Part shown: piece after piece, positions 23,326 through 31,213 of the stretch
Position numbering within the stretch: position 1 is the stretch's first letter
How the letters are laid out: every line of letters begins with the position of its first letter
From: Paenibacillus piscarius
GTDB taxonomy: Bacteria > Bacillota > Bacilli > Paenibacillales > Paenibacillaceae
Direction: 5' to 3'
DNA: 43,771 nt
Assembly: GCF_022234545.1 (NCBI RefSeq)
Contig: NZ_JAIEUI010000034.1
Span: forward strand, 1 to 43,771
Notes under the pieces: generated by a model
The model's input: only the letters and a program-made list of their open reading frames with translations
What the model was told of the DNA's origin: nothing
Databases searched by the model: none
Position numbers and translations under genes: made by a program

Positions 23326-23362
23326 CAGCCTCTCCCTGTGGAAGGTTCCAAGGGAGAGGCTG
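23326..23362 (-). terminator. Terminator downstream of mpg
   Basis: CAGCCTCTCCCT (23326-23337) pairs perfectly with AGGGAGAGGCTG (23351-23362). On the minus strand it is followed by a modest T-rich tail. It lies 60 bases after the mpg stop and ahead of the AbrB-like gene's upstream region. Confidence 0.75.
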
Positions 23363-23421
23363 ATTAGGGTTCACTTCTATATACCCCGTTTCAATCCCCG
23401 CCGAAACAGCGGCCCGGCAAT

Positions 23422-24099
23422 TCATCCGGGACAGAACGGCCGGGCCTGGGGATCCATGATTGATACATAAGGATTACTCTTCAGATAGAAGCGCCAGGGG
23501 AGATCTGCATACTCTTCGGCATAAGGAATATTGATGCGCGGTGCCTGTACAATGGGCAAGCTCCCGGCAGGCTCGCCCTGCTCGATCCACATGGCGCCTT
23601 CCTTGCGGTCGAATCTCGACAGGTTCAGGCTCTTATCAATCCGCAGCGCCCGGCACAGCTTGCCCGGTCCGCCGGACAGAGCGTGCGGCTTCCTGACGGC
23701 GGTGCCTCTGTAGCGGGCCATCAGCTCGGCATCATGTGCGGTGAGCGGCTCAACCGCCCGGATCAGGACCGCATGAGGCTCGTCTTCGGCGGCTGTTACG
23801 ACGTTCAGGCAATGATACATTCCGTAGATCAAATAGATATAGACTGCGCCTCCGCTGCTGAACATCGCTTCAGTCCGGGCGGTACGCCGCCCGCCATAGG
23901 CGTGGCTGCCCTTGTCCTCAGCGCCGCCGTAGCTCTCCGTCTCGACAATCCGGCAGCGGATCTCCCCGTCCTCAGTACGGCGGACAAGATGCTGGCCCAG
24001 AAGGCGCGGAGCGGCTTCCAGTGCAGGAAGCATATAGAGCTCAGGCGGCAAGAGCGCCCCTGCTTCCGCCTCGTGGCTGCCGGATGAATCCTGCTTCAT
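23422..24099 (-). CDS. mpg: 3-methyladenine DNA glycosylase, AAG/MPG family
   Basis: A 225-residue base-excision repair glycosylase that removes alkylated and deaminated purines (3-methyladenine, hypoxanthine). ARLLGQHLVRR-type (here APRLLGQHLVRR) start of the fold, the catalytic-site stretch VETESYGGAEDKGSHAYGG, split here as VETESYGGAED and KGSHAYGG, and YIYLIYGMYHCLNVV are characteristic, as is the ALSGGPGKLCRAL loop. An N-terminal acidic extension of about 15 residues precedes the core. It follows the class A PBP gene by about 100 bases on the same strand with no clear terminator between, so read-through is likely. Confidence 0.92.
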   Translation of the reverse strand: MKQDSSGSHEAEAGALLPPELYMLPALEAAPRLLGQHLVRRTEDGEIRCRIVETESYGGAEDKGSHAYGGRRTARTEAMFSSGGAVYIYLIYGMYHCLNVVTAAEDEPHAVLIRAVEPLTAHDAELMARYRGTAVRKPHALSGGPGKLCRALRIDKSLNLSRFDRKEGAMWIEQGEPAGSLPIVQAPRINIPYAEEYADLPWRFYLKSNPYVSIMDPQARPFCPG

Positions 24100-24204
24100 G
24101 AATGGAACGACACCTTCCTGCGGCAGAGTAAGGCACCAGATGCGCCTGCGCCGGATTCACGTTCCTTCCATCGTACCGCAAGCCGCATAGCAGCGGCAAC
24201 CCGG

Positions 24205-26283
24205 TTAGTTCATCCACCACCGCTTAATGCTGTTCCACAGCGAATGATCCTCTTTCACAGGATCAGCAGCACCGGCAGGGCCGCCTCCGCTTCCGGCAGG
24301 AGTGCTGTTCTCCCCGCTGCCATGCAGGTTACAGTACTCTGTCGGCTCTGTGCCGCTGATGAAGGCTTCCAGCTTCTTCTCAGGGCAATCAGCGGTGGCG
24401 AGCAGACCGGACTGCGGATTCACATAGACGTTGACCACACCTGGCGGAATCGGGAAAATCTTCGGCGGCACATTCTCCAGCGCCTGTTCCGTAAACTGCG
24501 CGAAGATCGGCGCCGCCCGCCTTCCGTCGGCGGTGGCAATCTCCCGGCCCTTATCATATCCCACCCATACGGCGGTAGAGAGCTCGGGGGTGAAGCCGAC
24601 CATCCAGCCGTCGGTATCCGTGGTCCCTGTCTTCCCGGCGACCGGACGCTTGATCATCGCGGCAACCCGGTTCCCGGTCCCTCCGCTCTCGAACACTCCC
24701 TCCATCAGCCGGGTCAGCACATAAGCGGCCGCCGGATCGACCACGGATTCACCCTGAGGCTCCGGGGCTTCATATAGAAGGTTTCCGGCGTTATCGGTAA
24801 TCTTCAGGATGGCCGTTACCGGCTGCTTCACGCCGCCATTCGCAATCACCGCGAAGGCGGAGGCCATCTCCAGCGGGCTGACCGGCGAGGAGCCGAGCGC
24901 CAGCGAGGGCACGCTGTGAAGCGGGCTCGTGATCCCCAGAGCAGCAGCCATTGCGGCAACCTTGTCCGCGCCGACCTTCATAATCGTATTCACGGCATAA
25001 ATATTGTCGGAAGCGGCGATTGCCTGCTGCATATTAATCTCGCCGAGATACTTGTCGCCGAAGTTCCGGGGCTGATAGGTTTTGCGGTTGTTGTCATAAT
25101 GGAACAGCGTAGGCTGGCTGTTGAAGACAGACAAGCCGGTCATCTCCTTGGAGGCCAGGGCCGTCAGATACATCACCGGCTTGAACGAAGAGCCGGGCTG
25201 GCGGGTGCCGGCCAGGACATGGTTGAACGGGCTGGACCGGTAGTTGGTCCCGCCGACCATGGCCTTCAGATAGCCGGTACGCGGATCAATGGAGACCAGA
25301 GCGGTCTCCAGCTCGCTGGCGGGGTCCATGCCCTGGTCCACCGCCGCTTCTGCGGCCTGCTGCATATCCGGGTCGAGTGTTGTGTATACATTCAGTCCGC
25401 CGAGGTCCAGCTCGTCGCTGCTGATCTTCAGCTTGTCCATCACAAGCGTGCGTACATAATCACGGAAGTACGGGGCCGCCACCGTCGTATCCTTCTGCCC
25501 CTGCGGATTCAGCTGGAGCTTCTCGCCGGCAGCCTCCCGGGCCTGGGCTTCCGTAATATCCCCTACATCGGCCATCGCGGACAGAATGATACCTTGGCGC
25601 TTCCTGGCGCTATCCGGATGGTTATAGGGGGAATAGTAGGTCGGACCTTTGGGGATTCCGGCCAGCAGGGCACTCTCCGCCAGATCAAGATCAGCGGCGG
25701 ACTTGCCGAAATACATCCGGGCAGCGGCTTCGATTCCGTACGCACCGTGGCCATAATAGACTTCGTTAAGATACATATTCAGAATCTCATTTTTGGTATA
25801 TTTCATCTCAAGCTGGAGGGTGTACAGCGCCTCCTTGCCCTTGCGGGTCCATGTTTTCTCATGGGAGAGATACAGATTCCGCGCCAGCTGCTGGGTGAGC
25901 GTGCTTGCCCCCTGGGAGCGTCTGCCTGTTTCCAGGTTCGCGAGCACAGCCCGGCCCATCCCCTTCAGGCTAAAACCAATATGATGATAGAATTTCCGGT
26001 CCTCGACTGCCAGTGTGGCCTTGATGAGCAGAGGGGAAATCTGGTTAAGCTTCACAGGCTCGCGGCTGCGTCCGTCTGTGGTGAAGGTGGTCATCACGTT
26101 GCCTCTGGCATCGAACAGTCTGGACCGGACATCATCCCCAAGCGGGGGCAGCGGTTTGTGATATAAGTATCCCAGCAGAGCCCCGGCCCCCAGCACGAAC
26201 AGGAGGGCAGAGACACCCAGCAGCCGGAGGAACAGGCGGAAGCGGCGTCTTGGGACTTGGGGTACAGCAGAATCGCGCGTCAT
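24205..26283 (-). CDS. Class A penicillin-binding protein (bifunctional)
   Basis: A 692-residue peptidoglycan synthase: short cytoplasmic Arg-rich N-terminus, one membrane helix (about 20-40), then a GT51 glycosyltransferase domain with the catalytic Glu in VEDRKFYHH (E94), QGASTLTQQLARN and the ALLAGIPKGP motif. The transpeptidase domain has SSFK (S365-K368), SDN (425-427) and KTG in VAGKTGTTDTDGW. The tail is Gly/Pro/Ser-rich. It polymerises and crosslinks glycan strands outside the membrane. It is closest in style to PbpG/PBP1-like proteins of Bacillus, where pbpG (ywhE) also neighbours ywhD. The frame is open eight codons upstream from a TTG, but AAGGAG lies nine bases before ATG 26283, so that start is used. 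Confidence 0.94.
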   Translation of the reverse strand: MTRDSAVPQVPRRRFRLFLRLLGVSALLFVLGAGALLGYLYHKPLPPLGDDVRSRLFDARGNVMTTFTTDGRSREPVKLNQISPLLIKATLAVEDRKFYHHIGFSLKGMGRAVLANLETGRRSQGASTLTQQLARNLYLSHEKTWTRKGKEALYTLQLEMKYTKNEILNMYLNEVYYGHGAYGIEAAARMYFGKSAADLDLAESALLAGIPKGPTYYSPYNHPDSARKRQGIILSAMADVGDITEAQAREAAGEKLQLNPQGQKDTTVAAPYFRDYVRTLVMDKLKISSDELDLGGLNVYTTLDPDMQQAAEAAVDQGMDPASELETALVSIDPRTGYLKAMVGGTNYRSSPFNHVLAGTRQPGSSFKPVMYLTALASKEMTGLSVFNSQPTLFHYDNNRKTYQPRNFGDKYLGEINMQQAIAASDNIYAVNTIMKVGADKVAAMAAALGITSPLHSVPSLALGSSPVSPLEMASAFAVIANGGVKQPVTAILKITDNAGNLLYEAPEPQGESVVDPAAAYVLTRLMEGVFESGGTGNRVAAMIKRPVAGKTGTTDTDGWMVGFTPELSTAVWVGYDKGREIATADGRRAAPIFAQFTEQALENVPPKIFPIPPGVVNVYVNPQSGLLATADCPEKKLEAFISGTEPTEYCNLHGSGENSTPAGSGGGPAGAADPVKEDHSLWNSIKRWWMN

Positions 26284-26412
26284 GGCATCAGGCTCCTTCA
26301 TATTCAAGCGAAGACACAGCTGGCGCAGTTAGGCCGCTGCTGGCTTGTATTCCTCATTATGGGAAAGGAAAGGGGGAGATATTCATGACCGCGGGACCTG
26401 CCCCGTGTAATT

Positions 26413-26442
26413 TTGCCGCCTGTTAACCCGTTATGGTAAAAT
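26413..26442 (+). promoter_or_regulatory. Probable promoter of ywiB-argS
   Basis: TTGCCG (26413-26418), an 18-base spacer and TAAAAT (26437-26442). A second possible -10, TACAAT at 26456-26461, lacks a good -35. Confidence 0.5.
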
Positions 26443-26517
26443 TCTCGATATAGTGTACAATGGGAAAGCGAATATGAACTTTATGCATATTAGGCAGAAA
26501 TAAGCGAGGAACTTGTG

Positions 26518-26961
26518 ATGACTGAACTGCAGCAAGGTAAATACAGCGTTTCGGTAACGCTGGTGAGTGTACAGGGTACGGAGCGCAGTGTCGTCCATGC
26601 CGCCGGAGAGGCCTTCGGCAAGGGGAAGTCGCTGTATATCCGTTACGATGAGCTGCAGTCCGGTCCTGACGGGAGAGAGGCTGCTGTCCGCAATACGCTG
26701 AAGATTACCGGCAGCGGACTGAAGCTGATCCGCCACGGCACGGTCCAGTCGGAGCAGTCCTTCGAGCCGGGGCAACAGCTGCCCGGATTCTACCGCTCGC
26801 CGTATACCCAATTCAATCTCACAACTGACACCAAGACCTTAGACATCCGGCGCAGCGGAAGATCGCTTGACGCTTCCTGGGAATATGATCTCTACGTATA
26901 CGGGGAATTATCAGGACAGTTCGCCATTAGTTTGAAGATACAGGAGGAACCACAATCATGA
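26518..26961 (+). CDS. ywiB: DUF1934 (YwiB) family protein
   Basis: A 147-residue small beta-barrel-like protein (predicted alternating strands: YSVSVTLVSV, SLYIRYDEL, NTLKITGSGLKLIRHG, WEYDLYVYGELSGQFAISLKI). It resembles the DUF1934 proteins encoded directly before argS in Bacillus (YwiB); biochemical function is unknown. Two adjacent starts are possible; ATG 26518 is seven bases from GAGGA and GTG 26515 only four, so ATG is chosen. The stop overlaps the argS start by four bases (ATGA), so translation is coupled. Confidence 0.9.
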   Translation: MTELQQGKYSVSVTLVSVQGTERSVVHAAGEAFGKGKSLYIRYDELQSGPDGREAAVRNTLKITGSGLKLIRHGTVQSEQSFEPGQQLPGFYRSPYTQFNLTTDTKTLDIRRSGRSLDASWEYDLYVYGELSGQFAISLKIQEEPQS

Positions 26962-28643
26962 CACAACGTTTGAATCCGCTCCAGATCGCCCATGAACGGG
27001 TGAAGGAGGCCATCGCCGACGCCGTGGTAGCGGCCGGTCTGGTCGCACGCGAGGAGCTGCCAGCCATTGTTCTGGAGGTGCCCAAGGATAAGGCGCACGG
27101 AGATATCGCGACGAATGCTGCTATGCAGCTGACCCGAATAGCCAAACGGAATCCGCGGCAGATCGCCGAGGCGATTGTCGAACATCTGGACACGAGCCGG
27201 GCTTCCATTGAGAAGACGGAGATTGCCGGACCGGGCTTCATTAACTTCACATTGTCCAAAAGCTATCTCTATCCCGTGATCGCACTTGTGGCTGAACAGG
27301 GCGAGGGCTATGGACGTGTCGATATCGGCCAGGGCAAGAAGGTCGAAGTAGAGTTTGTCAGCGCCAACCCTACCGGCAGCCTGCATCTAGGCCATGCCCG
27401 CGGAGCTGCTGTCGGCGATGCGCTGTGCAACCTGCTTGATTATGCCGGCTATCAGGTCACCCGGGAATACTATATTAATGATGCAGGGAACCAGATCTCC
27501 AATCTCTGCCTGTCGATCGAAGCCCGCTACCTGCAGGAGCTGGGCCAGCCTGCCGAGATGCCGGAGGACGGCTATCACGGCGAGGATATCAAGGGCTTCG
27601 CGAAGGAGCTGGTAGCCGAGAAGGGTGACTCCCTACTCGCTATGACCCCGGGCGACCGCGCGGCCTTCTTCCGCACCTATGGTCTGGCCAAGGAGCTCGA
27701 TAAGATCAAACGCGACCTCAGCCGCTTCCGGGTGAACTTCGATATCTGGTTCAGTGAAACCTCGCTCTATGAGAACGGTGAAGTGCTTCGCTCGCTGGAC
27801 GAGCTCCGGGAACGCGGAGAGGTCTATGAGCAGGAAGGGGCCACCTGGCTTGCGACCACCAAGTACGGCGACGACAAGGACCGTGTTCTAATTAAGAATG
27901 ACGGCACATACACGTACCTTACGCCAGATATCGCTTACCACAGCGACAAATACGGACGTGGCTACGATACGATGATCAACATCTGGGGAGCGGACCACCA
28001 CGGATACATTCCGCGTATGAAGGCGGCTATGGCGGCGCTTGGCAATGATCCAGACAAGTTGGTTGTGCTGATTGCCCAGATGGTCAGCCTGTTCCAGAAC
28101 GGCGAGAAGGTCAAGATGTCCAAGCGTACCGGCAAGGCCGTAACGATGGAGGACCTGATGGAGGAAGTCGGCCTCGATGCCATCCGTTACTTCTTCACGA
28201 TGCGCAGCATGGATTCGCATCTGGATTTCGACATGGATCTGGCGATTTCGACCTCCAATGATAACCCGGTCTTCTATGTCCAGTACGCCCATGCACGAAT
28301 CTGCAGTATTTTCCGCCAGGCGGAGGAGCAGGGCATTGTGCTGCCGGCTGCGGACCAGATGGATTTCAGTAAGCTGACGGCGGCCCATGAATACGACCTG
28401 CTCCGCAAGATCGGCGAGCTTCCCGCCGAGATTACGGTGGCTGCCGAGGGCTATGCGCCGCACCGCCTGATCCGTTATGTGTACGATCTGGCTTCGCTGT
28501 TCCACAGCTACTACAAGGCAGAGCGCGTCATCACCGAGGACGCTGAGCAGACTCTGGCCCGCCTGGCCCTATTGGGCGCTACACGGACGGCCATTGCCAA
28601 TGTTCTGCGGCTGGTCGGCGTGAGCGCACCGGACCGGATGTAA
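26958..28643 (+). CDS. argS: Arginyl-tRNA synthetase
   Basis: A class I synthetase (561 residues) that charges tRNA-Arg and needs bound tRNA for activation. The N-terminal additional domain (about 1-110) that contacts the tRNA D-loop is present. Next come the HIGH-like motif in PTGSLHLGHARGA (about 136-139), the KMSK motif in KMSKRTGKAVTM (about 385) and a C-terminal anticodon-binding helical bundle ending in LRLVGVSAPDRM. The start overlaps ywiB by four bases, with AGGAGG about ten bases upstream. tadA, which modifies the anticodon of tRNA-Arg, is elsewhere in the same window. Confidence 0.97.
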   Translation: MTQRLNPLQIAHERVKEAIADAVVAAGLVAREELPAIVLEVPKDKAHGDIATNAAMQLTRIAKRNPRQIAEAIVEHLDTSRASIEKTEIAGPGFINFTLSKSYLYPVIALVAEQGEGYGRVDIGQGKKVEVEFVSANPTGSLHLGHARGAAVGDALCNLLDYAGYQVTREYYINDAGNQISNLCLSIEARYLQELGQPAEMPEDGYHGEDIKGFAKELVAEKGDSLLAMTPGDRAAFFRTYGLAKELDKIKRDLSRFRVNFDIWFSETSLYENGEVLRSLDELRERGEVYEQEGATWLATTKYGDDKDRVLIKNDGTYTYLTPDIAYHSDKYGRGYDTMINIWGADHHGYIPRMKAAMAALGNDPDKLVVLIAQMVSLFQNGEKVKMSKRTGKAVTMEDLMEEVGLDAIRYFFTMRSMDSHLDFDMDLAISTSNDNPVFYVQYAHARICSIFRQAEEQGIVLPAADQMDFSKLTAAHEYDLLRKIGELPAEITVAAEGYAPHRLIRYVYDLASLFHSYYKAERVITEDAEQTLARLALLGATRTAIANVLRLVGVSAPDRM

Positions 28644-28660
28644 CTTCATATGTATACAGC

Positions 28661-28692
28661 GCCGCCCCTGTACCCCAGGGGCGGCATTTCTG
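28661..28692. terminator. Terminator after argS
   Basis: A 10-bp perfect stem, GCCGCCCCTG (28661-28670) with CAGGGGCGGC (28676-28685), and a T-rich tail. It lies between argS and the convergent protease gene. Confidence 0.85.
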
Positions 28693-28702
28693 TTTGCCGC
28701 CG

Positions 28703-29911
28703 CTACGCCTTCGCGGCGGCCACGGCCTTAGCGCTGCTGCCGCTGCCAGCGCTGCCGCTGCGCCGCCGGGCCCGGATGCCTGCGCGCAGCAGCCGCAGCG
28801 CATCGGCCGCCCCGCCGCCCAGCGCGGCGCGGCGCTGGCCCTTGCGCAGCCGCACCGGCATGGAGGTGCGGCGCAAGAGCAGCTTCAGCTCGCGCGGCGT
28901 GAGGCCAGGCCTCAGCGCGAGCAGCAGAGCCGCGGCACCGGTGACATGCGAGGTCGCCATAGAGGTGCCGCTCATTTCCTTGTACCCCTCCCGCAGCCAG
29001 CAGGAGGGGATGCTCTCGCCCGGCCCGTACACGTCGATGTACGGGCCGCGGTTGCTGAAGGCGGCGACGCGCTGCCTTCTGTCCAGAGCCCCTACGGCAA
29101 TCGTCTCCGGGTAGCGGGCAGGGTAATCCCCGCCGCGCTTGCCGTCGTTGCCGGAGGAAGCGATGATGGCGATCCCGGCCCGGTAAGCCTTGATCACCAC
29201 ATCGTGCAGTGCCTTGCTCCGGTTCCTCATCCCGAAGCTCATATTGATCAGATCGATATTGTTCTGGACGCACCAATCGATCCCCAGAACAATATCGGAC
29301 ACATAGGCCGAGCCGTTGTGATCGAATGCCTTCACCGGATACAGCAGCGCCCGGGGGGCTACGCCCATCATATTCCGCGCGCCTCCGGCAGCCGCCAGCG
29401 TCCCGGCAATATGCGTGCCGTGGCCGTTGTCATCCAGCGGCATCATGCCGCGGTTCAGCAGATTGACGCCGGAGGCCAGGGAATGCTTCAGATCGGGATG
29501 CCGGAAGTCAACGCCTGTATCAATGACGCCGATCTTCACATGAACGCCGGTCGACCGGGACCAGGCCTGCGGGGCGCGGATGGCCTTGATCCCCCAGGGC
29601 ATCAGGGCGGAGCCGCTTTTGTCTGCAGGAATCGAATGCACTTGAATCCGGGAATCTTCTTCTATACATAGGGAACCGGCATAACGGTCCATCAGCCGCT
29701 GTGCTCCTGTGGCGGGCATGACAAAAGCCCGGATCAGCGTAGACACCCGAACCTGCCTCAGACCGGGCTTCTTGGCCTTCAGGGATTTCCATTGTGACAA
29801 TGCTCCGGCATAATTCCGGGGATCATTGAAGGTCACAATCTGCCGCTGTGCACTGGTGGGGGCAGCCTTCATTTCTTCAAGCAGCATCTGCCAAAATCCG
29901 TAATAATCCAT
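28703..29911 (-). CDS. S8 family subtilisin-like serine protease
   Basis: A 402-residue protease with the complete triad: D131 (VIDTGVD), H164 (NGHGTHIAGT) and S317 (SGTSMAT), with oxyanion N255 (SSGNDG). About 100 N-terminal residues look like an inhibitor prodomain. No signal peptide is visible at either possible start, so it may be intracellular or exported by another route. The last 45 residues are Arg/Ala/Gly/Ser-rich low complexity, and the underlying DNA (28710-28870) is markedly G+C rich. The frame extends 56 codons upstream without a better start; ATG 29911 has GGAGGGG at a long 12-base distance, so the start is moderately sure. Confidence 0.9.
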   Translation of the reverse strand: MDYYGFWQMLLEEMKAAPTSAQRQIVTFNDPRNYAGALSQWKSLKAKKPGLRQVRVSTLIRAFVMPATGAQRLMDRYAGSLCIEEDSRIQVHSIPADKSGSALMPWGIKAIRAPQAWSRSTGVHVKIGVIDTGVDFRHPDLKHSLASGVNLLNRGMMPLDDNGHGTHIAGTLAAAGGARNMMGVAPRALLYPVKAFDHNGSAYVSDIVLGIDWCVQNNIDLINMSFGMRNRSKALHDVVIKAYRAGIAIIASSGNDGKRGGDYPARYPETIAVGALDRRQRVAAFSNRGPYIDVYGPGESIPSCWLREGYKEMSGTSMATSHVTGAAALLLALRPGLTPRELKLLLRRTSMPVRLRKGQRRAALGGGAADALRLLRAGIRARRRSGSAGSGSSAKAVAAAKA

Positions 29912-30015
29912 AAGTAACGCCGTCCCCTCCTCGGTGCCGTGCTGACATATTGTATGACAGGGGGAGGGGGGCCGAATGGGAACTTGCCCTTTTTTGAGGA
30001 AATAGGCTGCCCATC

Positions 30016-30144
30016 GTGTCAAAAGGCCGGCGTTTACATAAAATAAACAGAGGGAACCGTGAAGCTCCCTTTGCAACATCCCGTAAGGAGCCGATTCCTT
30101 GGCGTGGATACAGTCATGTGCGGAGGGTTTCCCTCCGCCTTTTT
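30016..30144 (+). ncRNA. Candidate small RNA or attenuated leader upstream of rpoE
   Basis: A promoter-like pair (GTGTCA 30016-30021, 17 bases, TAAAAT 30039-30044) is followed by about 95 bases rich in short hairpins (AGGGA/TCCCT; AAGGA/TCCTT). It ends in a strong intrinsic terminator: GCGGAGGG-TTT-CCCTCCGC (30120-30138) and T run (30140-30144). No protein is encoded. It matches no riboswitch class that I recognise. The real extent begins near 30051. Confidence 0.45.
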
Positions 30145-30150
30145 ACAAAA

Positions 30151-30241
30151 TATAATGTATATGTTTCACACGATAACTTATCGGATTCTGCGGGACAAGC
30201 CTACACAGGGGAAAGCAACGCCGCTCTCCCGCCCGGAGTCC
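30151..30241 (+). promoter_or_regulatory. Possible second promoter and structured leader of rpoE
   Basis: A perfect TATAAT (30151-30156) without a clear -35 follows the terminator at 30144. About 30 bases later GGATTC (30183-30188) pairs with GAGTCC (30236-30241) and CGGG (30191-30194) with CCCG (30228-30231), enclosing GGGGAAAGC...TCTCCC. A second possible -35, TTGCAA, lies at 30253-30258. The remaining bases to rpoE hold nothing else clear. Confidence 0.35.
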
Positions 30242-30355
30242 TGCGTAATAGACTTGCAATTTGCCCGCAAATAGGTTTTACTTAGGTTTGTTAATGGATA
30301 TCATGAATGAAGATATGATGTTCTGTGAAGAATGCGTGAGAGGAAGTGTCCTTTA

Positions 30356-30913
30356 GTGAGTACGCCACTCAATTTGAAGCTGGACCCTGAGAAAGTGAAA
30401 GAAATGCCTATGGTGGACCTGGCTTTTCTGGTGCTTAAGGCTGCCAATACGCCTTACTACTACCGTGATCTGATGGTCGAGGTTGCCAAGCTGCGCGGAA
30501 TGACCAACCAAGAGAGCGAAGATACGATTGCCCAGCTATATACCGAGATTAATATCGACGGGCGGTTTGCCTGTGTCGGAACCAACCTGTGGGGTTTGAA
30601 GCGCTGGTACCCGCTGGAACGCTCCGATGATCCTGTCGGCAACACCAAGCGTGTGCGCATCATCAATGATGAGGACGACGATCTGGAAGATGATGACTTC
30701 GCTGAGGAAGAAGAGAACTACGCTGCAGAGGAAGAGGACTTCGATGCGATTGACGAAGACCGCGACGACCTCTATTCTGATGACGACAGTGAAGAGGAAG
30801 TTGACGAAGATGTGGTCATCGATGAAGACGACATTGACGAAGACGACGAGGAAGATTCGGATGACCTCGAGGAAGAAGAGAGCGAAGACGGGGAAGAGGA
30901 CGATAATTACTAA
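30356..30913 (+). CDS. rpoE: RNA polymerase delta subunit
   Basis: The Gram-positive-specific delta subunit (185 residues), which binds core RNA polymerase and, with HelD, speeds recycling and destabilises weak open complexes. The N-terminal folded HARE-HTH-type domain (about 1-90, TPYYYRDLMVEVAKL, GRFACVGTNLWGLKRWYP) is followed by a tail of about 90 residues that is almost wholly Asp and Glu. A frame extension to ATG 30332 lacks a site; GAGGAAG lies about ten bases before GTG 30356, which is chosen. In Bacillus rpoE also directly precedes pyrG. The name is not related to the sigma factor RpoE of E. coli. Confidence 0.95.
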   Translation: MSTPLNLKLDPEKVKEMPMVDLAFLVLKAANTPYYYRDLMVEVAKLRGMTNQESEDTIAQLYTEINIDGRFACVGTNLWGLKRWYPLERSDDPVGNTKRVRIINDEDDDLEDDDFAEEEENYAAEEEDFDAIDEDRDDLYSDDDSEEEVDEDVVIDEDDIDEDDEEDSDDLEEEESEDGEEDDNY

Positions 30914-30946
30914 TCCATAGTCTTTGCAGGGGTACAAATTCCACCC

Positions 30947-30976
30947 TTGACAGCGGCAGGACCGTCAGAGTACACT
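30947..30976 (+). promoter_or_regulatory. Promoter of pyrG
   Basis: Perfect TTGACA (30947-30952), 18 bases, then TACACT (30971-30976). Initiation would fall at the GGGC that begins at 30984, as in the CTP-regulated pyrG promoters of Bacillus. Confidence 0.7.
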
Positions 30977-30983
30977 ATTGCAT

Positions 30984-31062
30984 GGGCTTATAATGAAAGT
31001 TAATATTGTTTTCCAAAATAAAAAGTGCCCCGGCTCTACGGGTGTCACTTTTTTGTTTTTTT
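30984..31062 (+). promoter_or_regulatory. CTP-responsive attenuator leader of pyrG
   Basis: The predicted transcript starts GGGCTT. At 31020-31053 lies a terminator stem (AAAAAGTG with CACTTTTT, with a CCCC/GGG continuation) followed by T6-G-T7. In B. subtilis, low CTP causes repeated G addition at a GGGC start; the extra G run pairs with the pyrimidine-rich 5' side of the terminator and lets transcription continue. Here that side contains GCCCCGGCTCT, compatible with such pairing. Confidence 0.65.
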
Positions 31063-31213
31063 AGAGGAGAAGTAAGGGCAGAATTCCGCGGTTGTCGCGC
31101 ATTCATGGTTCCTGATCTTTCTTTGGGTTCCCCGGTTGGATGATGGAAAAAAGGGTTACGATAAGCATCAAGCGTCCCCTGAATTTCTGGACTTTATTTA
31201 GGAGGGTTTTACA

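Noticed and set aside
24916..26166. 416-codon plus-strand open frame inside the class A PBP
   Set aside because: Shadow frame; all PBP motifs lie on the minus strand.
28694..29671. 325-codon plus-strand open frame opposite the S8 protease
   Set aside because: Low-complexity Ala/Arg/His product from G+C-rich antisense; the protease triad is on the minus strand.
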